This document shows, in pieces, positions 18,061-28,167 of a stretch of DNA of 64,000 nt. The notes under the pieces are model-generated. The model was not told the origin of the DNA, did not search any database, and worked only from the letters and a program-made list of their open reading frames with translations. The first letter of the stretch is position 1; every line of letters begins with the position of its first letter. Position numbers and translations under genes: made by a program. This stretch comes from Roseiarcus sp963732155. GTDB lineage: Bacteria > Pseudomonadota > Alphaproteobacteria > Rhizobiales > Beijerinckiaceae. The stretch lies in contig CAVSYB010000006.1 in NCBI GenBank assembly GCA_963732155.1, positions 310,001 through 374,000 of the forward strand, written 5' to 3'.

Positions 18061-18906
18061 TCAAGGCCGGCCGAATTCGAACGCCGCGGCGTCGCTCGGC
18101 GCCGCCGCCAGGCCGAGTTTCAACAGCGCGTCCTGCAGCGCGGCGCCAGGCGCCGCCCCGCTGGTGAAAATGGCCGGCCCGCGCACGCCGCCGGGCGCCG
18201 GCGCGGCGGGCGGTCCCAGCAGGGCGTCGACGCGCCGCGCGATGGCCGGCGCCGGGTCGACATATTCGACGCTCCACGGCGCAAGGCGCGCCAAATGATC
18301 GCGCAGCAAGGGATAATGCGTGCAGGCGAGCACGACGACGTCGGTGCGCCGCCCCCGCTTTTCGATGAAACAGGGCGCGATCTCGCGCGCGATCTCCGCT
18401 TCGTCGACCGGCAGGCCCTTCATGAAGTCCTCGGCGAGCGAGGCGAGCCGCGCCGAACCGACCAGCGCGACCTCGCAATCGCCGGCATATTGGCGCACCA
18501 GCGCCTGCGTGTAATCGCGCGCCACCGTGCCGGGCGTCGCCAGCACGCTGACCAGCCGGGACCTCGAGGCGGCGGCCGCCGGCTTGATCGCCGGAACGGT
18601 GCCGACGAACGGCAGCGCGCGATAACGCTCGCGCAACGGCTCGAGGACCAGGGTCGAGGCGGTGCTGCAGGCGATCACGACGAGGTCGGGCGCGTGGCCG
18701 GCGATCAATTCGTCCATCACCGACATGACGCGGGCGACCACTTCGCGCTCGCCGAGCGCGCCATAGGGAAAGGCGGCGTCGTCGGCGGCGTAGACCAGCG
18801 CCGCATCGGCGCGCGTCTCGGCGATCCGCGCAAAAACCGTCAGGCCGCCGAGGCCGGAATCGAAGACGAGAACGCGCGGCCCGCGCGCCAGGCGGTCGCG
18901 GCTCAT
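18061..18906 (-). CDS. murI: glutamate racemase
   Basis: MurI supplies D-glutamate for peptidoglycan. The 281-residue protein has the two catalytic cysteines, Cys80 in VIACSTAST and Cys195 in VLACTHYPL, and the N-terminal VFDSGLGG motif with Asp16. Its ATG overlaps the stop of the upstream gene by four bases (ATGA), so the two are translationally coupled. That gene encodes an exported peptidoglycan-binding protein, which supports a shared envelope role. Confidence 0.95.
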   Translation of the reverse strand: MSRDRLARGPRVLVFDSGLGGLTVFARIAETRADAALVYAADDAAFPYGALGEREVVARVMSVMDELIAGHAPDLVVIACSTASTLVLEPLRERYRALPFVGTVPAIKPAAAASRSRLVSVLATPGTVARDYTQALVRQYAGDCEVALVGSARLASLAEDFMKGLPVDEAEIAREIAPCFIEKRGRRTDVVVLACTHYPLLRDHLARLAPWSVEYVDPAPAIARRVDALLGPPAAPAPGGVRGPAIFTSGAAPGAALQDALLKLGLAAAPSDAAAFEFGRP

Positions 18907-20492
18907 CGGCGGCAGATGATCGCCACGACATAGGGGCGCTCGGCGGCGGCGATCCGCCCGGCGCCAAGCGCCGCGCCGTCGCCGCTGGCGGCGGATTCGC
19001 CGGCCAGCGACAGGAAACTCCTGATCTGCGCGGCGTCGATCGCGCGATGCGTTGCGACCGGCGCCACGCCGGCGACCAGCCTGGGCTCGGCCGTGGAGGG
19101 CGCGATGATCGCGGCCAGCGCGCCGGTCCGGTCGAAAACCGGACTGCCCGCGGCGGTCTTCGGCAGCGCAGCGAGCAAAGTCGGCCGGGTCTCGCCCTCG
19201 CGCGGCGGAAGCGGCGAAGCGGCGGTCGCATCGAGCGTGACGCGCCCGCCCGGTTCGTCCGCCGCGTAAGTCAGCGCGACGAGGTCGGGGCCGACGGCGC
19301 CGAAGCGCGGGGCGGGGATGGTCGATCCGGCGTCGAATTCGCCGGCGATGAGACTGAGGCCGAGCGCGCGGTCCTCACGGATGAATTTGGCCGGCTTTCC
19401 CTCGATCGCCGGGTCGGGACAGTCGGACTGCGCGATCGCGCTCAAGGCCTCGCCCGGCGCGACGATGAATCCGGTGGCGGCGAGCGAGGGCCGCGGCGCG
19501 GGCGGGGGGGCCGGGGGCGGCGTGGGCGGCGTCGCCGTCGCGGCCGGCCCGGAGGTCGGAGGCGGAAACGGCTCGAACGAATTGGCGATCGCCACGCCGA
19601 TCCGGTCGAGGTCGGCGGCCTGCGCGGCCGGATAGGCGAACCGGAAGCCGCGGATGACGGCAGGGTCCGGCGAGCCGGCCGGCGCCCTCGCCATGCGCTC
19701 GTATATTTTGCGGCCCTGCTCTTCGCTCGCTACGACGAAAAAGTCGGGGCGGCTGATTTTCAGCGTGATCTTTTTGCCCGGCGCGTCGGCGGTGCGGTCG
19801 GCGTAGAGCTTGCCGAGATTGGCCTCGGCGCCGACAAGGCTCGAAAGGTCCAACGTTACGGCGCCGTCGGCCTTCATCAACCGCACGCCGCCGGCTGCGC
19901 TCGCCCGCTTGTCGAGCAGCTTCAGCGGCGCGCCGATGCGCACGCCGGTTTTGTCGTCGGTGAACACCTGGAAGCGCACGGCGGCGCGCGCCTTCTGCGC
20001 GGCGCTGGTCAGCGCGGCCAGTTGCGCCGGGTCGACGAGCCCGTTCGCCGGCGCCTTGACGCTGGTCTGCCAGGCGACGATGGAATCGCGCGTGCGCCTG
20101 CCAAACACACCGTCGACGACCCCGAGGTAGTGGCCGCTCCACACCAGCCCATCCTGAATAGCCCGGCGATCGGCATCCGAAAGCGCGTCGAACGCCGCCT
20201 TCTGGGAGTCGAACGCCGCATCGACGCTCGCCGCCGCCGCCGGCGCGTTCTGCGCGCGCAAGCCCGACGGCGCGGCCAGCGCCAAAGCCCCGGCGAGGCC
20301 GAGCAACGCGGGAATCGCAAATTTCGGCGTCCGGCGCTCGCCCGGCCTCCCGTTCCACGCCGGCCCGGATGCTCGAATCCTGAACGCCATCGAATGGACC
20401 CATCGCGCGAAAAAACGATCGCGGCTGAAATTGCGCAATTTCGCCTCGTCCCCGGACGGGTCGGGCGCCGCGGACATGATAGCATCCGCCAT
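18903..20492 (-). CDS. exported protein with peptidoglycan-binding domain and trypsin-like tail
   Basis: After a hydrophobic segment (AIPALLGLAGALALA) comes a PG_binding_1 domain around residues 105-170 (IQDGLVWSGHYLGVVDGVFGRRTRDSIVAWQ). A middle domain of unknown fold, a proline-rich linker of about 20 residues and a C-terminal region of about 170 residues complete the protein. The last part has the layout of a trypsin-like domain (TGFIVAPGEALSAIAQSDC; GSPVFDRTGALAAII), but the catalytic serine position reads GSPV and no clear His/Asp partners are seen, so it is probably inactive. The start could be 20492 or the ATG at 20390; neither has a strong ribosome-binding site. It overlaps murI by four bases and faces the macroglobulin gene. 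Confidence 0.8.
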   Translation of the reverse strand: MADAIMSAAPDPSGDEAKLRNFSRDRFFARWVHSMAFRIRASGPAWNGRPGERRTPKFAIPALLGLAGALALAAPSGLRAQNAPAAAASVDAAFDSQKAAFDALSDADRRAIQDGLVWSGHYLGVVDGVFGRRTRDSIVAWQTSVKAPANGLVDPAQLAALTSAAQKARAAVRFQVFTDDKTGVRIGAPLKLLDKRASAAGGVRLMKADGAVTLDLSSLVGAEANLGKLYADRTADAPGKKITLKISRPDFFVVASEEQGRKIYERMARAPAGSPDPAVIRGFRFAYPAAQAADLDRIGVAIANSFEPFPPPTSGPAATATPPTPPPAPPPAPRPSLAATGFIVAPGEALSAIAQSDCPDPAIEGKPAKFIREDRALGLSLIAGEFDAGSTIPAPRFGAVGPDLVALTYAADEPGGRVTLDATAASPLPPREGETRPTLLAALPKTAAGSPVFDRTGALAAIIAPSTAEPRLVAGVAPVATHRAIDAAQIRSFLSLAGESAASGDGAALGAGRIAAAERPYVVAIICRR

Positions 20493-20595
20493 CCCGTAAA
20501 GTCACACTCCCGTCTCAGGTCGCGTACTTGACTTGTCCGAACGCCTTGGATGACCTGTCGGGATTGTTTGTGCCCCTCCAAGCATAGGTTGAATC

Positions 20596-23500
20596 ATGCA
20601 AGCGGCGCTGCGCACCCTGTTGGCCCTTGTTCTGGTGTTGGCGGGAGCGGCGGCGCATGCCGCGGAATCCAAGCCCTACGCGCGGGATTTTCTGGCGAGC
20701 GACGCCGTCCGCCTCGCCGAGACGCTGCGCAAGGAGGCCTCCGGCGCCGCCGCGCTGTCGAAGGGCAAGAGCCCCGAGCAGTTGCGCAACGGCGCCGCCG
20801 GCGCCGCGGCGGGAGGCGATTTCAAGCTTGCCGGAAAGCTTGCCGCCGCCGCGATCGCCGGCAATCCGAAGGACCCCGCCAATTGGCTGGCGCTGGCGCA
20901 ACTGGCGGTGAAGGCCGACGACGCGCAGGCCCCCGAGCGCTATGAATTGCGCGAGCGCGGCGCGACCGCCGCCTACGCCGCCTATGAACGCCTCACGGCG
21001 CCGGGGCCGCAGGCGCAGGCCCTGGCCTTGCTCGGCGATCTCTTCGCGCGCCGCGAAATGTGGCGCCCGGCGCTCGACGCCTATCGCGCCAGCCTCGACC
21101 GGCGCGACGACCTCGACATCGGCAAGACCTACGAGGACCTGCGCGAGAAGAACGGATTCCGCATCACCGACTACAAGGTCGACAATGACTCGGCCGCGCC
21201 GCGCGTGTGCTTCCAGTTCTCCGAACCGCTCGCGCGAAAGACCGATTTTACGCCCTATGTCGCGGTTTCCGGGGCGGCCAACGGCGCCGTCAGCACGGAA
21301 GAACAGCAGCTTTGCGTCGAAGGGTTGAAACACGGCGAGCGCTACGCGATCGTCATTCGACAGGGCCTGCCTTCGACGGTCGGCGAATCCCTGCTGAAAG
21401 ACGCCGACTACGAAATCTATGTGCGCGATCGCGCCCCGCAGGTTCATTTCACCGGCAAGAACTACGTTTTGCCGCGGCTCGGGCAACAGGGCGCGCCGCT
21501 GGTGACGGTGAATACGGCCAAGCTCGCGATCGACGTCTATCGCATCGGCGACCGCAACCTGCTGGCGACCGTCCAGCGCGACGATTTTCTCAAAGACATC
21601 GGCAGCAGCCGGGCGGCGGAAATCGCCGATCAGGACGGCGTGAAGATCTGGAGCGGCTCGATGGACGTCGCTTCGGAGCTCAACAAGGACGTCGTGACCG
21701 ATTTTCCGGTTCTGGAGGCGGTCGGCAAGCTCGATCCGGGGGTCTATGTCATCACCGCGCGGCCATGGAAGGGCGAAGGCGCCGCCAAGCCCGACAGCGA
21801 CGACGACAGCGAGGGGATGCTGGCGACCCAATGGCTGGTCATTTCCGACCTCGGCCTCACCGCGCTGTCGGGCGACGACGGCGTGCACGCGATCGTCCAT
21901 TCGCTCGCCGACGCGTCGCCGCTCGCCGGCGTCGAGGTCAAGCTGGTGGCGCGCAACAACGAGGTGCTGGCGACCAAGGCGACCGGCGCCGACGGGCGAG
22001 TCGATTTCGATCCGGGACTGTCGCGCGGAACCGGGGGATTGTCGCCCGGTCTGCTGGTGGCGACGCGGGCCGACGACTACGGATTCCTCAACCTCGTCCA
22101 GAGCGCCTTCGATCTCACCGATCGCGGCGTTTCCGGCCGCGAGGCGCCCAAGGCGCTCGACGCTTTCCTGTTCACCGAGCGCGGCGTCTATCGCTCCGGC
22201 GAAACCGTCTATGTGACGGCGCTGCTGCGCGACGCCCGCGGCGAGGCCCAATCGGGCCTGCCGCTGACCCTCGTGGCGTTGCGCCCCGACGGCGTCGAAT
22301 ACAAGCGCGCGATTGTCGCCGACCAGGGCCTCGGCGGGCGCTCGCTGGCGCTGCCGCTGCTGGCGGGGGCGCAGGCCGGCTCGTGGCGAATCGTCGCCTA
22401 TGTCGACCCCAAAGGCCCGAGCGTCGGCGAAACCCAATTCATGCTCGAAGACTATATCCCCGAGCGGCTCGACGTTAAGGTCAAGCCAGCGGCGGAGATT
22501 CTCACGCCGGGCGAACCGGTGGAGCTCGCCGTCGACGCGAAATTCCTCTACGGCGCGCCCGCCGCGGGGCTCGACGTCACCGGCCAGATCACGCTGCAGG
22601 CCGTGGAGGGATCGCAAATCCCTGGCTACCTCGGCTACGCCGGCGGCCTGACCGACGACGAATTCACGGCGGTCAGCAGCCAGTTCGACGCCAAGATTCA
22701 GACCGACGCGAAGGGCCACGCCGATCTTTCCGTCGATTTGCCCGAGGGCGCGGCGGCCAAGCCGCTCGAAGTGAAAGTGATCGTGGATGTCGCCGAGCCC
22801 GGCGGGCGCACCGTCGAACGCGTCGTCACGCTGCCGCTGCGCGCCAAATCGACCCTGATCGGCGTCAAGAAGGACTTCGACGAAGGTCTGGCGGAAGGCC
22901 AACCGGCGGTGTTCGAAGCGATCGCCGTCGCGCCGGACGGTTCGCGCGTCGCGCGCAAGGGCGTCGAATGGTCGCTCTATGAGATCGACACCAATTATCA
23001 ATGGTACAATTCGGACGGCCATTGGAGCTACGAGCCGATCAAGTCGTCCAAGCGCATCGCGCAGGGCGCCGTCGACATTCCGGCCGACGGCGCGGCGAAG
23101 ATTTCCGCTCCTGTCGGTTGGGGAAGGCACAGGCTCGACATCAAATCGGCCGACGGCGACCAGACCAGCATTTCCTTCGACGTCGGCTGGTCCGGCTCGG
23201 CGAGCGCCGATACGCCCGACAACGTCGTCGTGACGCTCGACAAGGCGAGCTACAAGGCGGGCGACGCGGCCAAGCTTCGCATCGCCTCGCATTTTGCCGG
23301 CAAGGCGACGATTGCGCTGGTCGGCGACAAAATCGAGCAATTCATCGATATCGACCTCGTCGACGGCGATAATGTCGTGCCGTTCGAGGTCGGGGCCAAT
23401 TGGGGCGCGGGCGCCTACGCCGTCGCCCTCACCCATCGCCCGCTCGACGCAAAGGCCAGGCGAATGCCCGGGCGGGCGCTCGGCCTCGCCTGGTTCAGCA

Positions 23501-25845
23501 TCGACGAGGCCTCGCGCAAGCTCGAACTGTCGCTGGGCGCCCCCGACATGGCGCGTCCGCGCCAGACGCTGACCTTGCCGATCAAGCTCGCGGGGCTCGC
23601 GCCCGGCGAGGAGGCCGAGGTGACGGTCGCCGCCGTCGACATCGGCATCCTCAACATCACGGGATACAAGACCCCCGACCCGAAGGAATATTTCTTCGGC
23701 CAGCGAAAGCTGCCGATCGAAATACGCGATCTCTACGGCCTGCTGATCGACGGCATGGACGGCTCGGCGGGAGCGATCCATTCGGGTGGCGACGGCTCCG
23801 GCGGCGTCGAGGGCAATCTGCCGACCCAGGAGCCGCTCGCGCTCTATTCCGGCGTGGTGCGCGTCGACGCCAACGGCGAAGCCAAGGTCTCCTTCGACCT
23901 GCCCGCCTTCAACGGCGCGGTCCGCGTCATGGCCGCCGCCTGGTCGAAAACCAAGGTCGGCAGCGCCGAGGCCGAAGTGATCGTGCGCGACCCCGTCGTG
24001 GTGGCGGGCACGCTGCCGCGTTTCCTCAGCCTGGGCGACCGCTCGCAAATGCACGTCGACATCGACAATGTCGAAGGCGAAGCCGGCGACTACCGGCTCG
24101 ATCTCGACATCCACGGCCCGCTCGTCGCGCAGGCCGACGCGCTGACCAGGACCGTCAGGCTCGACGCCCATCAACGCACGTCGGTGGCGATCCCGCTCAC
24201 CGCCGCCGGCGTCGGGACCGCCAGCCTCGACCTGCGGCTCACCGGGCCCAATCTCGCGGTGTCGCAGCATTTCGCGCTCGGCGTCGAAGCCGGCTCGCCC
24301 GATCTTTATCGTCGCTCCGTCCATTCCCTGGCCGCCGGCGCCAGCGAAATCCTGTCGGGCGACCTGCTCGTCGATTTCATTCCCGGCACGGCGTCGCTGT
24401 CGATCGCCGCCTCGCCGTTCGGCGCGCTCGATGCGCCCGCCTTGCTGCAGGCGTTGGAGCGCTATCCCTACGGCTGCTCGGAGCAGACGGTCAGCCGCGC
24501 GATGCCGCTGCTTTACGCCAATCGCCTCGCCTCGATCGAGCATCTGGCGATCGATCCCGACCTCGACGGACGCGTCCGCCAGTCGATCGACCGCGTGATG
24601 GACCGTCAGGATTCCAACGGCGCGTTCGGCCTGTGGAAGGCCGGCGAGGACGATGATCTGTGGCTCGACGCGTTCGTTTCCGACTTCCTGACGCGCGCCC
24701 GCGAGCGTTCCTTCGCGGTGCCGCAGCAGGGCTTCAACCAGGCGCTCGAACGGTTGCGCAACGAGGTCGTCAACGCCGCCGATCCCGGCGAGGGCGCGGG
24801 CGAACCGCTCGCCTATGCCCTCTACGTGCTGGCCCGCAACGGGCGACCGGTGATCGGCGATTTGCGCTATCTGGCCGACACCAAGCTCGCCGTCTTCGGG
24901 ACGCCGCTCGCCGAGGCGCAGATCGCCGCCGCGCTCGCCATGCTCGGCGATCGCGCGCGGGCCGGCAAGGTCTTCGGCGCGGCGCTGGAGGCCTTGCGCG
25001 CCGAGCGCGACAACGGCTATTCGCGGCCCGACTACGGTTCGCGCCTGCGCGACGGGGCCGGCGTGCTCGCGCTGCTCGCCGAGGCCAATCTCGCGCCGGG
25101 CGAAATCGCCGGCGACGCGATCGCCGAAACCGCGCGGATCGTCGAGGCGGCGCGCAGCGAGCGAAGCTACACCAGCACGCAGGAGAACAACTGGATGGCG
25201 CTCGCCGCCGAGGCGCTGGCGGAACATGCGACCGCCGGGCAGTTCACCCTCGACGGCAAGCCGCAGAACGGCGCGGTCTATCGCAAATGGACCGGGTTCC
25301 GCCTCGAGGGCAAGCTGGCGACCATCGTCAACACCGGCGGCTCGCCGGCGCAGATCGTCATCACCACCTCCGGCAATCCGATCATCCCCGAGCCCGCCGC
25401 CTCGCAGGGCTATGAGCTCGAACGCAGCTTCTACAAGCTGGACGGAACCAGGATCGAGGCGCGCAGCGTCACCCAGAACGACCGCTTCATCATCGTGCTC
25501 AAGGTGACGGAGGCGGAAGCCAAATACGCGCATCTGCTGCTGGTCGACCGGCTTCCGGCCGGGCTGGAGATCGACAATCCCAACCTGGTCGACGGCGGCT
25601 CGATCGACGCCTTCGAATGGCTGAAGCGCGACTTCGACCCGACGCACACCGAATATCGCGACGATCGCTTCGTTGCGAGTTTCGATCGCGAGGAGAACCA
25701 GTCGGCGTTCTTCAACGTCGCGTTTGTCGTGCGCGCGGTCGCGCCCGGCAAATACGTCTGGCCGCCCGCCACGGTGGAGGACATGTATCGTCCCGAACGG
25801 TTCGGGCGCACCGCCTTCGGCGCGATCGAGGTCGTCGCCAAATGA
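20596..25845 (+). CDS. bacterial alpha-2-macroglobulin
   Basis: This 1749-residue exported protein is a protease trap of the periplasm. It has a signal peptide (cleaved near AHA-AE), many fibronectin-like MG domains, a bait region, and the thioester motif CSEQ with Cys1294 and Gln1297 inside PYGCSEQTV. The terminal complement-like helical domain and receptor-binding-like domain follow. There is no lipobox cysteine at the signal cleavage site, unlike the E. coli YfhM lipoprotein. Its stop overlaps the pbpC start (ATGA). The pairing with PBP1C is standard and is thought to protect and repair the envelope when foreign proteases enter. Confidence 0.94.
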   Translation: MQAALRTLLALVLVLAGAAAHAAESKPYARDFLASDAVRLAETLRKEASGAAALSKGKSPEQLRNGAAGAAAGGDFKLAGKLAAAAIAGNPKDPANWLALAQLAVKADDAQAPERYELRERGATAAYAAYERLTAPGPQAQALALLGDLFARREMWRPALDAYRASLDRRDDLDIGKTYEDLREKNGFRITDYKVDNDSAAPRVCFQFSEPLARKTDFTPYVAVSGAANGAVSTEEQQLCVEGLKHGERYAIVIRQGLPSTVGESLLKDADYEIYVRDRAPQVHFTGKNYVLPRLGQQGAPLVTVNTAKLAIDVYRIGDRNLLATVQRDDFLKDIGSSRAAEIADQDGVKIWSGSMDVASELNKDVVTDFPVLEAVGKLDPGVYVITARPWKGEGAAKPDSDDDSEGMLATQWLVISDLGLTALSGDDGVHAIVHSLADASPLAGVEVKLVARNNEVLATKATGADGRVDFDPGLSRGTGGLSPGLLVATRADDYGFLNLVQSAFDLTDRGVSGREAPKALDAFLFTERGVYRSGETVYVTALLRDARGEAQSGLPLTLVALRPDGVEYKRAIVADQGLGGRSLALPLLAGAQAGSWRIVAYVDPKGPSVGETQFMLEDYIPERLDVKVKPAAEILTPGEPVELAVDAKFLYGAPAAGLDVTGQITLQAVEGSQIPGYLGYAGGLTDDEFTAVSSQFDAKIQTDAKGHADLSVDLPEGAAAKPLEVKVIVDVAEPGGRTVERVVTLPLRAKSTLIGVKKDFDEGLAEGQPAVFEAIAVAPDGSRVARKGVEWSLYEIDTNYQWYNSDGHWSYEPIKSSKRIAQGAVDIPADGAAKISAPVGWGRHRLDIKSADGDQTSISFDVGWSGSASADTPDNVVVTLDKASYKAGDAAKLRIASHFAGKATIALVGDKIEQFIDIDLVDGDNVVPFEVGANWGAGAYAVALTHRPLDAKARRMPGRALGLAWFSIDEASRKLELSLGAPDMARPRQTLTLPIKLAGLAPGEEAEVTVAAVDIGILNITGYKTPDPKEYFFGQRKLPIEIRDLYGLLIDGMDGSAGAIHSGGDGSGGVEGNLPTQEPLALYSGVVRVDANGEAKVSFDLPAFNGAVRVMAAAWSKTKVGSAEAEVIVRDPVVVAGTLPRFLSLGDRSQMHVDIDNVEGEAGDYRLDLDIHGPLVAQADALTRTVRLDAHQRTSVAIPLTAAGVGTASLDLRLTGPNLAVSQHFALGVEAGSPDLYRRSVHSLAAGASEILSGDLLVDFIPGTASLSIAASPFGALDAPALLQALERYPYGCSEQTVSRAMPLLYANRLASIEHLAIDPDLDGRVRQSIDRVMDRQDSNGAFGLWKAGEDDDLWLDAFVSDFLTRARERSFAVPQQGFNQALERLRNEVVNAADPGEGAGEPLAYALYVLARNGRPVIGDLRYLADTKLAVFGTPLAEAQIAAALAMLGDRARAGKVFGAALEALRAERDNGYSRPDYGSRLRDGAGVLALLAEANLAPGEIAGDAIAETARIVEAARSERSYTSTQENNWMALAAEALAEHATAGQFTLDGKPQNGAVYRKWTGFRLEGKLATIVNTGGSPAQIVITTSGNPIIPEPAASQGYELERSFYKLDGTRIEARSVTQNDRFIIVLKVTEAEAKYAHLLLVDRLPAGLEIDNPNLVDGGSIDAFEWLKRDFDPTHTEYRDDRFVASFDREENQSAFFNVAFVVRAVAPGKYVWPPATVEDMYRPERFGRTAFGAIEVVAK

Positions 25846-27923
25846 CCGGCGAGCGCCGCTGGTTCGGCCTCGCCGGCGCGCTGATTTTCACGCTCGGGCT
25901 CGTCGTGCCGGGGGCATGGTCGCAATATCTCCAGAATCTCGGCCCGATCGACCTCGCCCCCGCGCCGCAGTCGACGATCGTCGTCGACCGCGACGCGCGG
26001 CTGCTGCGCGCCTTCACGCTGCCCGACGGACGCTGGCGTCTGCCGGTCGACCTCGGCGAAGTCGATCCGCGCTACGTCGCGATGCTGCTCGCCTACGAGG
26101 ATGCGCGCTTCTACCGGCACGACGGCGTCGACTGGCGGGCGCTGACCCGCGCCGCCCTGCAACTCGTCGAGAGAGGGCGCATCGTGTCGGGCGGCTCCAC
26201 GCTGACCATGCAGGTCGCGCGTCTGATCGAGCCGCGCGAAGAGCGCAGCCTCGCCGCCAAGCTTCGTCAGGTCGCTCGCGCCTGGCAGATCGAGCGTCAG
26301 GTCGGCAAACGGGGCGTGCTCAATCGCTATCTGGCCTTGGCGCCGTTCGGCAGCAATCTGGAGGGCGTGCGCGCCGCTTCGCTCGCCTATTTCGGCAAGG
26401 AGCCGCGGCGCCTGACGATCGGCGAGGCGGCGCTGCTGGTCGCCCTGCCCCAGTCGCCGGAGGCGCGCCGCCCCGACCGCTCCCCCGACGCGGCGCGCAA
26501 GGCGCGCGACCGGGTGCTCGAGCGCGCCGTCGAACGCGCCGTCATCACGCCCGAGGAGGCGGAGGCGGCCAAGAGAGAGAGCGTTCCGAGCGAGCGGCGC
26601 CCGTTCCCGATGCTCGCCGCGCACGCCGCCGAGGAAGCCGTCGACGCCGATCCGCAGGCCCGCGTCATCAGGCTCTCGATCGACGCGCGCCTGCAAGCCA
26701 GGCTCGAGGATCTGGCGCGCCAGAGCGCGGAGCGTCTGGGCTCCCGGCTTTCGGCGGCGATCGTGGCGATCGACAACGCCAGCGGCGAAATCCGCGCGCG
26801 CGTCGGCGCCGCCGACTATCTGTCGGTCGACCGCGGCGGCGCCATCGACATGTCGCGGGCGCCGCGCTCGCCGGGCTCGGCGCTCAAGCCTTTCATCTAC
26901 GCGCTCGCCTTCGAAAGCGGGATCGCTCATCCCGAGACGGTGCTGTTCGACCGGCCGGCGCGCTACGGCGCCTATGCGCCCGAGAATTTCGATCTCGGCT
27001 ACCAGGGCACGGTGACGGCGCGCCGCGCGCTGCAGATGTCGCTCAACTTGCCGGCCGTGCAACTGCTGGACGAGCTTGGCCCGGCGCGTTTTCTGGCCCG
27101 CCTGCATGGCGCCGGCGCCGCCATCACGCTGCCGAAGGACGCCCCGCCCGGCCTGGCGATCGGCCTTGGCGGACTCGGCGTGTCGCTGACCGATCTGGCG
27201 AGGCTCTATGCGGGGCTGGCGCGCGGCGGAGAGGCGCCGCCGCTGATCGAGCGCCTCGACGCGAGCCCGGCGATCGGGCCGCGCCGCGTCACCGATCCCG
27301 TCGCCGCCTATTATGTCGAGGACATCTTGCGCGGCGCGCCGCCGCCCGCCAATTCGCTGAGCGGACGCCTCGCCTACAAGACCGGAACGTCCTACGGCTT
27401 TCGCGACGCGCTGGCGATCGGCTTCGACCGGGGCGCCACCATCGCCGTGTGGGTCGGCCGCCCCGACAACGCGCCGGTCCCGGGGCTGGTCGGGCGCCAG
27501 GCCGCCGCGCCGATCCTGTTCGACGCCTTCGCAAGACTCGGGCGCGACATCCAGCTGATCGGCGCGCCCAAGGGCGTGCTCAGAGCCGCCACCAGCGCCG
27601 ATCTGCCGCCGCCTTTGCGGCATCTGCGCAAGGACGCGCCCAAGATCCTCGCCGCGACCGCGATCCCGTCGCTGAAGATCGCTTTTCCTCCCGACGGCGC
27701 GCGCGTCGATCTCGGCCTCGCCCAGGGCGTCGGCGACGCCTTGCTCTCGCTCAAGGCGCTGGGCGGCGCCCCGCCGCTGACCTGGTTCGTCAACGGCGCG
27801 CCGATCGGCGAGCCCGACCCGCGCCGGCAAGCGGTCTGGCGCCCCGACGGCGCCGGCTTCGCCCGCGTTTCGGTGATCGACGCGAAGGGCGCCACCGACT
27901 CGGTCGTGGTGCGCCTGCAGTAG
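25842..27923 (+). CDS. pbpC: penicillin-binding protein 1C
   Basis: PbpC is a bifunctional peptidoglycan glycosyltransferase/transpeptidase-like protein anchored by one N-terminal helix (WFGLAGALIFTLGLVVPGA). The glycosyltransferase domain has the catalytic EDARFYRHDGVD motif (Glu86) and GGSTLTMQ. The penicillin-binding domain has SALK (Ser346/Lys349), SLN and KTGTS (from Lys513), and the C-terminal BiPBP_C domain is present. The protein has 693 residues. The start at 25842 overlaps the macroglobulin stop by four bases, so the two genes form one operon. Confidence 0.95.
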   Translation: MTGERRWFGLAGALIFTLGLVVPGAWSQYLQNLGPIDLAPAPQSTIVVDRDARLLRAFTLPDGRWRLPVDLGEVDPRYVAMLLAYEDARFYRHDGVDWRALTRAALQLVERGRIVSGGSTLTMQVARLIEPREERSLAAKLRQVARAWQIERQVGKRGVLNRYLALAPFGSNLEGVRAASLAYFGKEPRRLTIGEAALLVALPQSPEARRPDRSPDAARKARDRVLERAVERAVITPEEAEAAKRESVPSERRPFPMLAAHAAEEAVDADPQARVIRLSIDARLQARLEDLARQSAERLGSRLSAAIVAIDNASGEIRARVGAADYLSVDRGGAIDMSRAPRSPGSALKPFIYALAFESGIAHPETVLFDRPARYGAYAPENFDLGYQGTVTARRALQMSLNLPAVQLLDELGPARFLARLHGAGAAITLPKDAPPGLAIGLGGLGVSLTDLARLYAGLARGGEAPPLIERLDASPAIGPRRVTDPVAAYYVEDILRGAPPPANSLSGRLAYKTGTSYGFRDALAIGFDRGATIAVWVGRPDNAPVPGLVGRQAAAPILFDAFARLGRDIQLIGAPKGVLRAATSADLPPPLRHLRKDAPKILAATAIPSLKIAFPPDGARVDLGLAQGVGDALLSLKALGGAPPLTWFVNGAPIGEPDPRRQAVWRPDGAGFARVSVIDAKGATDSVVVRLQ

Positions 27924-28167
27924 CGCGCTCCCGGCCCAGCGCTCGGTCCGTCGCGCCCGCCTCCGCCTGCGCGCCGCCGCGCCTATGGCGGAGTTCTCGA
28001 AAATCGCCTAGAGGTAAGACATCGTTCACCGAAGGCGTTTTGACTGTGCGCGGGCCGCCATGGCGCCGCCGCAATGTCGTTCCATCAAACCGCGCGTTTG
28101 CGTTTGAGGCGTCAAAGGAACCGCGGCGCGCTCGCCTCGAGCGACGCGCCGCCAGTCAGGGGAATTG

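Noticed and set aside
20515..25647. 1710-codon open frame on the minus strand opposite the macroglobulin gene
   Set aside because: It is the complement-frame shadow of a high-GC gene: composition is Arg/Asp/Gly-rich with no domain, and the plus-strand frame has a signal peptide and a thioester.
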